A DNA stretch of 8,814 nt from positions 1 to 8,814 of the forward strand of contig NZ_CABMQJ010000071.1 of the NCBI RefSeq assembly GCF_902388705.1, written 5' to 3'. The notes beneath the pieces are model-generated. The model ran no database searches, was not told the DNA's origin, and saw only the letters and a list, made by a program, of their open reading frames with translations. Within the stretch, counting starts at the first letter, position 1. Each line of letters opens with the position of its first letter. This stretch comes from an uncultured Alistipes sp. GTDB taxonomy: Bacteria > Bacteroidota > Bacteroidia > Bacteroidales > Rikenellaceae. Both the position numbers and the translations under genes were made by a program. Below are positions 6,160 through 8,814 of the stretch, piece after piece.

Positions 6160-6446
6160 CGTGTTTGTTTCAAGGGGTTCTCCGGGTGAAATCGGGAATT
6201 TGTTTAAACCAATGCGTAAACCGATAAACGGGCCGCCCCGCGCAACCGCCCTGAACTCCTCGAAAAACCGTATTGACGCCACCCGCTGCCCCTGTACTGC
6301 GGCTCATTTGATAATTCGCAAGCGAACTCCATCCTGACATTTTCACGCATCGCCGGTTCTTCGGGTTGCCGTGCCGAGCAACCGACCGGAACACCGCTCC
6401 GGCCCCCGTAAATCCACCGGGACGGCATCGCAGTTTTTCAGGCAAT
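6160..6446. other. Intergenic region without recognised gene
   Basis: No coding sequence is supported on either strand. One structure is visible: an interrupted hairpin at 6353-6389, with outer stem CCGGT/ACCGG and inner stem GGTTGC/GCAACC separated by an internal loop. No T-run follows it. A short palindrome TTCGCAAGCGAA lies at 6315-6326. The region becomes AT-rich from about 6435 into the next promoter. Confidence 0.5.
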
Positions 6447-6487
6447 ATTTATTTTCCAATGGAAATTTGTTTTATTGGAAAATAAAT
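6447..6487 (+). promoter_or_regulatory. 14-bp perfect inverted repeat, probable operator
   Basis: ATTTATTTTCCAAT (6447-6460) and ATTGGAAAATAAAT (6474-6487) are exact reverse complements separated by 13 nt. The spacer contains the -33 TTTG (6466-6469), and the right arm ends 2 nt before the -7 box. Two smaller palindromes are nested: TTTCC-AAT-GGAAA (6453-6465) and TTTATT-GGAA-AATAAA (6471-6486), which could be two dimer sites. The element lies upstream of the predicted transcription start, so it would act as DNA and not as an RNA hairpin. The MarR-family protein at 7195-7548 is the obvious candidate binder. Confidence 0.75.
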
Positions 6488-6497
6488 TATACCTTTG
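6466..6497 (+). promoter_or_regulatory. Bacteroidetes promoter of thioredoxin/ferredoxin/MarR operon
   Basis: A -33 TTTG (6466-6469) and a -7 TACCTTTG (6490-6497) lie 20 nt apart, the same geometry as the tRNA promoter. Transcription should start near 6501-6504, leaving a leader of about 32-35 nt before the ATG. Confidence 0.8.
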
Positions 6498-6535
6498 CAT
6501 CGTTATTGATACGAAAGCATAAAAATATACGGACT

Positions 6536-7000
6536 ATGAAAAAACTATTATTGACAGCCGCCTGCTTTCTGACGTTCGCAGCATGCGCGAACGGCGGAAA
6601 CAGCAGCCAGGAAAACAAAACCGAAAACACGAATACCATGAAAACAATCGCATTGACCAAAGCCGACTTCCTGATTAAAGTCGCCAATTATGAAAAGAAT
6701 CCCACCGAATGGAAATATCTGGGCGACAAACCGGCCCTGATAGACTTTTACGCCTCGTGGTGCGGCCCCTGCAAGGCACTCGCCCCGGTACTCGAGGAGC
6801 TGGCTGCCGAATACGGCGACAGCATCTATATCTATAAGGTGAACACCGAGGAGGAGCAGGAGCTCGCAGCCGCCTTCGGCATCCGTTCGATTCCGACGCT
6901 GCTGTTCGTCCCCAGGGACGGGAAGCCCCAGATCGCGCAGGGTGCCCTGCCCAAAGCTTCGCTCAAAGAGGCTATCAACAAGGTGCTGCTCAACAAATAA
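6536..7000 (+). CDS. Thioredoxin lipoprotein
   Basis: This encodes 154 residues. ATG 6536 opens a lipoprotein signal (MKKLLLTAACFLTF) with lipobox FAAC and lipidated C17, followed by a hydrophilic Asn/Glu/Lys linker (about 18-34). A single thioredoxin domain follows, with 'ALIDFYASWCGPCKALAPVLEEL', active site W75-C76-G-P-C79, and the cis-proline loop I119-P120-T. It is a classical thioredoxin fold rather than the TlpA type: the region between the active site and the cis-proline is short. It is probably a periplasm-facing, membrane-tethered disulfide exchanger. An internal Met (residue 36, NTMKTIAL) lies just before the folded domain and could give a cytoplasmic form. It is the first gene of a three-gene operon with a ferredoxin-like protein (7 nt gap) and a MarR regulator, consistent with a redox-stress role. 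Confidence 0.93.
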   Translation: MKKLLLTAACFLTFAACANGGNSSQENKTENTNTMKTIALTKADFLIKVANYEKNPTEWKYLGDKPALIDFYASWCGPCKALAPVLEELAAEYGDSIYIYKVNTEEEQELAAAFGIRSIPTLLFVPRDGKPQIAQGALPKASLKEAINKVLLNK

Positions 7001-7007
7001 CCGCACC

Positions 7008-7202
7008 ATGGCACTCACGATCGACGCACTCCGCTGTCCCCAGAACCATCGCTGTCCGATGATTCCGATTTGCCCCGCCGGTGCTATCTCGCAGCAGGGA
7101 CACGGGCTTCCGGCAATCGACCCGGCGAAATGTATCGAATGCGGCAAATGTGTCCGGCACTGCGGAAAACAGGCCGTCCATAAAGCGGAAACACATGGAT
7201 AA
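7008..7202 (+). CDS. Small 4Fe-4S ferredoxin-like protein
   Basis: This encodes 64 residues from ATG 7008, 7 nt after the thioredoxin stop; longer in-frame versions run back into the thioredoxin gene. There are seven cysteines. The C-terminal motif is the standard C42-x2-C45-x2-C48-x3-C52, although Gly rather than Pro follows C52. The N-terminal half has a non-standard C10-x5-C16-x5-C22-P. C22 can complete the cluster of C42/C45/C48, leaving C10, C16 and C52 for a second site that may be a [3Fe-4S] cluster or a [4Fe-4S] cluster with a non-Cys ligand. No signal peptide is visible, so it is probably a cytoplasmic electron carrier or iron-sulfur sensor. Its redox partner is unknown. Its last 8 nt overlap the MarR start, implying translational coupling. 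Confidence 0.88.
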   Translation: MALTIDALRCPQNHRCPMIPICPAGAISQQGHGLPAIDPAKCIECGKCVRHCGKQAVHKAETHG

Positions 7203-7548
7203 GCTGTGCCGAATCCGCGACCTGCAACGGGCCGTCAACCAGTTCGAAGCCAATCTCGAGAAACTGCACGGCATCTGTATGAACGAGGGCATGGCGCTGT
7301 GCAGCCTCTCGAAAGCCGGCCGGCTCTCCTGCGGGGAGCTGGGCGAAATGCTGGGCCTCACGCCGTCGAACACCTCGAAAGTGCTCCGCTCGGTCGAAAA
7401 CAAAGGCTTCGTCAGCCGGGAACTGGGCACCAGGGACAAACGCCAGATGTACTTTTCGCTGACAGAGCGGGGGCGAGAGCTGCTCGCATCCGTAAACTGC
7501 AAAGCGATAGAAACACCCGAAATACTGAAAACGCTTTTTGGGGAGTGA
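7195..7548 (+). CDS. MarR-family transcriptional regulator
   Basis: This encodes 117 residues, short for MarR proteins (usually about 140-150). ATG 7195 lies inside the end of the ferredoxin gene (8-nt overlap). The winged helix-turn-helix is clear: 'LSCGELGEMLGLTPSNTSKVLRSVENKGFVSREL' (about 44-77), with recognition helix around 56-67, then wing 'GTRDKRQMYFSLTERGRELL' (78-97). MarR proteins bind palindromic DNA as dimers and release it on ligand or oxidant. Five cysteines (C5, C28, C36, C46, C102) are many for this size, and C46 opens the DNA-binding part, so a thiol switch is plausible. As last gene of a redox operon with an inverted repeat at its promoter, it probably represses its own operon. 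I recall a redox-linked MarR regulator in Bacteroides fragilis (BmoR), but I cannot say whether this is an orthologue. Confidence 0.9.
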   Translation: MDKLCRIRDLQRAVNQFEANLEKLHGICMNEGMALCSLSKAGRLSCGELGEMLGLTPSNTSKVLRSVENKGFVSRELGTRDKRQMYFSLTERGRELLASVNCKAIETPEILKTLFGE

Positions 7549-7554
7549 CACCGA

Positions 7555-7584
7555 AAAACAGCCGCCCGGCCGGGCGGCTGTTTT
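7555..7584 (+). terminator. 15-bp palindromic terminator after MarR gene
   Basis: The arms 7555-7569 and 7570-7584 are perfectly complementary (AAAACAGCCGCCCGG and its reverse complement). With the central GGCC unpaired as a loop, the hairpin has A-tracts on one side and T-tracts on the other, so it could terminate transcripts from either direction. Confidence 0.9.
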
Positions 7585-7654
7585 CATATCCATTCGTTCC
7601 GACATAAGAACCGTGCGGCATATTATCCGCAGCAGGACAGCACGATACCCACAC

Positions 7655-7672
7655 CGGACAGGGCGCTGTCCG
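7655..7672. other. 7-bp hairpin in intergenic region
   Basis: CGGACAG (7655-7661) pairs with CTGTCCG (7666-7672) around a GGCG tetraloop. A second GC-rich inverted repeat (CCCC/GGGG) follows at 7684-7696. No T-run directly follows either; the role is unknown. Confidence 0.45.
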
Positions 7673-7731
7673 CGACATCGAATCCCCCGCCGGGGGCAAT
7701 CCTCTTTCTAATACTTTTAAATTAATAAGTC

Positions 7732-7759
7732 GATTTAGATAACTTTTTATCGCTAAATC
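7732..7759. promoter_or_regulatory. Imperfect inverted repeat upstream of iorA
   Basis: GATTTAG (7732-7738) and CTAAATC (7753-7759) are inverted repeats; inside them GATAA (7738-7742) faces TTATC (7747-7751), giving a longer dyad with a 2-nt bulge. It ends where the -33 region of the iorA promoter should begin and precedes the predicted transcription start, so it is a candidate operator. Confidence 0.5.
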
Positions 7760-7782
7760 TGGTTTTTTAATTAAAATTTTCC

Positions 7783-7790
7783 TAAATTTG
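7783..7790 (+). promoter_or_regulatory. Bacteroidetes -7 box for iorA
   Basis: TAAATTTG matches TAnnTTTG at the end of a strongly AT-rich stretch (about 7705-7795). The expected -33 position (about 7759-7763) reads CTGGT, a weak match. The predicted leader before the ATG at 7817 is about 20 nt. Confidence 0.7.
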
Positions 7791-7816
7791 TAGAAACAGG
7801 ATAACAGCACGATCTT

Positions 7817-8814
7817 ATGATAAAACGGGAATTGCTACTCGGAGACGAAGCCCTCGCATTGGGGGCCCTCCATGCCGGACTCTCGGGCGTCTACGCCTAT
7901 CCGGGCACGCCCTCTACCGAAATCACCGAATACATACAGGGGCATCCGCTTACGGCCGAACGCGGCATACACTGCACGTGGTCGGCCAACGAGAAGACCG
8001 CCATGGAGGAGGCACTCGGCATGTCGTTCGCCGGAAAACGGGCCCTGGTCTGCATGAAGCATGTGGGCATGAACGTCGCGGCCGACGCATTCGTCAACTC
8101 GGCGATGACGGGCGCCAACGGCGGACTGGTCGTCGTGGCGGCCGACGACCCCTCGATGCACTCGTCGCAGAACGAGCAGGATTCGCGTTTCTACGGCAAA
8201 TTCGCCCTCGTGCCGACGTTCGAACCGGCGAGCCAGCAGGAGGCCTACGACATGGTGCAGGCGGCGTTCGACTTCTCGGAGAAATACCGCATTCCGGTGC
8301 TGATGCGCCTGACGACCCGCATGGCCCATTCGCGCGCCGTGGTCGAAACGGGCGGCGTCCGTGCGGAAAACACACCCGCCTACCCGGCCCAGACGCGCCA
8401 GTGGGTATTGATGCCCGGCAACTCGCGCGTGAGGTACAAAGCCCTGCTCGCCGACTATGCCCGCTTCGAACAGGAGGCCGCCGCAAGCCGTTTCAACCGT
8501 TACACGGACGCCCCCGACAAATCCGTCGGCATCATCGCCTGCGGCATCGGCTACAACTACCTGCAGGAGAACTACCCCGACGGGTGTCCGCATCCGGTAC
8601 TCAAAATCGCACAATATCCGCTCCCGGCGGCATCGGTGCGCCGCATGGCCTCGGAATGCTCCGCCCTGCTCATCGTCGAGGAGGGGCAGCCCGTCGTCGA
8701 AGAGGCCCTGCGGGGCATCCTGCCCACCCCCGTGGAGATTCGGGGCCGCATGTCGGGCGAACTGCCCCGCACCGGGGAGCTGACGCCCGACAGCGTGCGC
8801 ACCGCCCTCGGCCT
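7817..8814 (+). CDS. iorA: Indolepyruvate ferredoxin oxidoreductase alpha subunit, N-terminal part
   Basis: The first 332 codons are present and the gene runs off the window; the family is usually a little over 500 residues. IorA with IorB oxidatively decarboxylates arylpyruvates from aromatic amino acids to aryl-acyl-CoA, reducing ferredoxin, or runs in reverse. Family blocks are clear: 'YAYPGTPSTEI' near the start, the thiamine-diphosphate-binding 'SANEKTAMEEALGMSFAGKRAL' with E59 as the likely cofactor-activating Glu, 'CMKHVGMNVAADAF', and 'ADDPSMHSSQNEQDSRFYGKF'. From about residue 235 the sequence matches the transketolase C-terminal-like domain. The second ThDP-binding domain and the C-terminal iron-sulfur motifs are outside the window. 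ATG 7817 is supported by an immediate family-like start (MIKRELLLGDEALALGAL) and an upstream promoter box. iorB is expected downstream or elsewhere, not upstream. Confidence 0.95.
   Translation, partial: MIKRELLLGDEALALGALHAGLSGVYAYPGTPSTEITEYIQGHPLTAERGIHCTWSANEKTAMEEALGMSFAGKRALVCMKHVGMNVAADAFVNSAMTGANGGLVVVAADDPSMHSSQNEQDSRFYGKFALVPTFEPASQQEAYDMVQAAFDFSEKYRIPVLMRLTTRMAHSRAVVETGGVRAENTPAYPAQTRQWVLMPGNSRVRYKALLADYARFEQEAAASRFNRYTDAPDKSVGIIACGIGYNYLQENYPDGCPHPVLKIAQYPLPAASVRRMASECSALLIVEEGQPVVEEALRGILPTPVEIRGRMSGELPRTGELTPDSVRTALG

Noticed and set aside
5968..6282. Reverse-strand open frame of 104 codons across the tRNA
   Set aside because: It is the antisense of tRNA-Arg and its hairpin (RTQTCNLLIRSQMLYSIKL), a well-known kind of spurious database protein.
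7835..8614. Reverse-strand frame of 259 codons near the right edge
   Set aside because: It lies opposite iorA, whose forward frame carries all family motifs.

Overview
The window looks like chromosomal DNA from a GC-rich member of the Bacteroidales, most likely Alistipes or a close relative. The evidence is a set of AT-rich promoters carrying the Bacteroidetes -7 box TAnnTTTG, gene starts with almost no Shine-Dalgarno sequence, DUF4369-plus-thioredoxin lipoproteins, and protein families typical of this group. The genus is an inference. All genes I can support lie on the + strand.

Layout. (1) 1-283: the C-terminal end of a class IV aminotransferase. (2) 284-610: no convincing gene. (3) 611-1204: a small membrane-anchored coiled-coil protein resembling DUF6549 proteins of Bacteroidales mobile elements. 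(4) 1259-3842: a tight operon of coaD, lpxD and a TlpA-like thioredoxin lipoprotein, closed by a strong terminator. (5) 3935-4172: a decayed second copy of the 3' end of that lipoprotein gene and its terminator. (6) 4179-5880: ruvC followed by a second intact TlpA-like lipoprotein, then a hairpin terminator. (7) 5971-6159: a promoter, tRNA-Arg(ACG) and two tandem hairpins. (8) 6160-6446: no gene seen. (9) 6447-7584: a promoter embedded in a perfect 14-bp inverted repeat, then an operon of a thioredoxin lipoprotein, a small 4Fe-4S ferredoxin-like protein and a MarR-family regulator, closed by a 15-bp palindromic terminator. (10) 7585-8814: an AT-rich promoter region and the first 332 codons of iorA, which runs off the window.

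How the genes may work together. coaD (coenzyme A) and lpxD (lipid A) are housekeeping genes. The two TlpA-like lipoproteins and the third thioredoxin lipoprotein all keep an intact CGPC motif and a lipobox, so this stretch encodes three predicted periplasmic thiol-redox proteins. The most interesting unit is the thioredoxin/ferredoxin/MarR operon. The regulator is cysteine-rich, it is the last gene of its own operon, and the operon promoter sits inside a perfect inverted repeat upstream of the predicted transcription start. That is the layout of an autoregulated redox switch. The relic between the first TlpA gene and ruvC records a tandem duplication that has since decayed.
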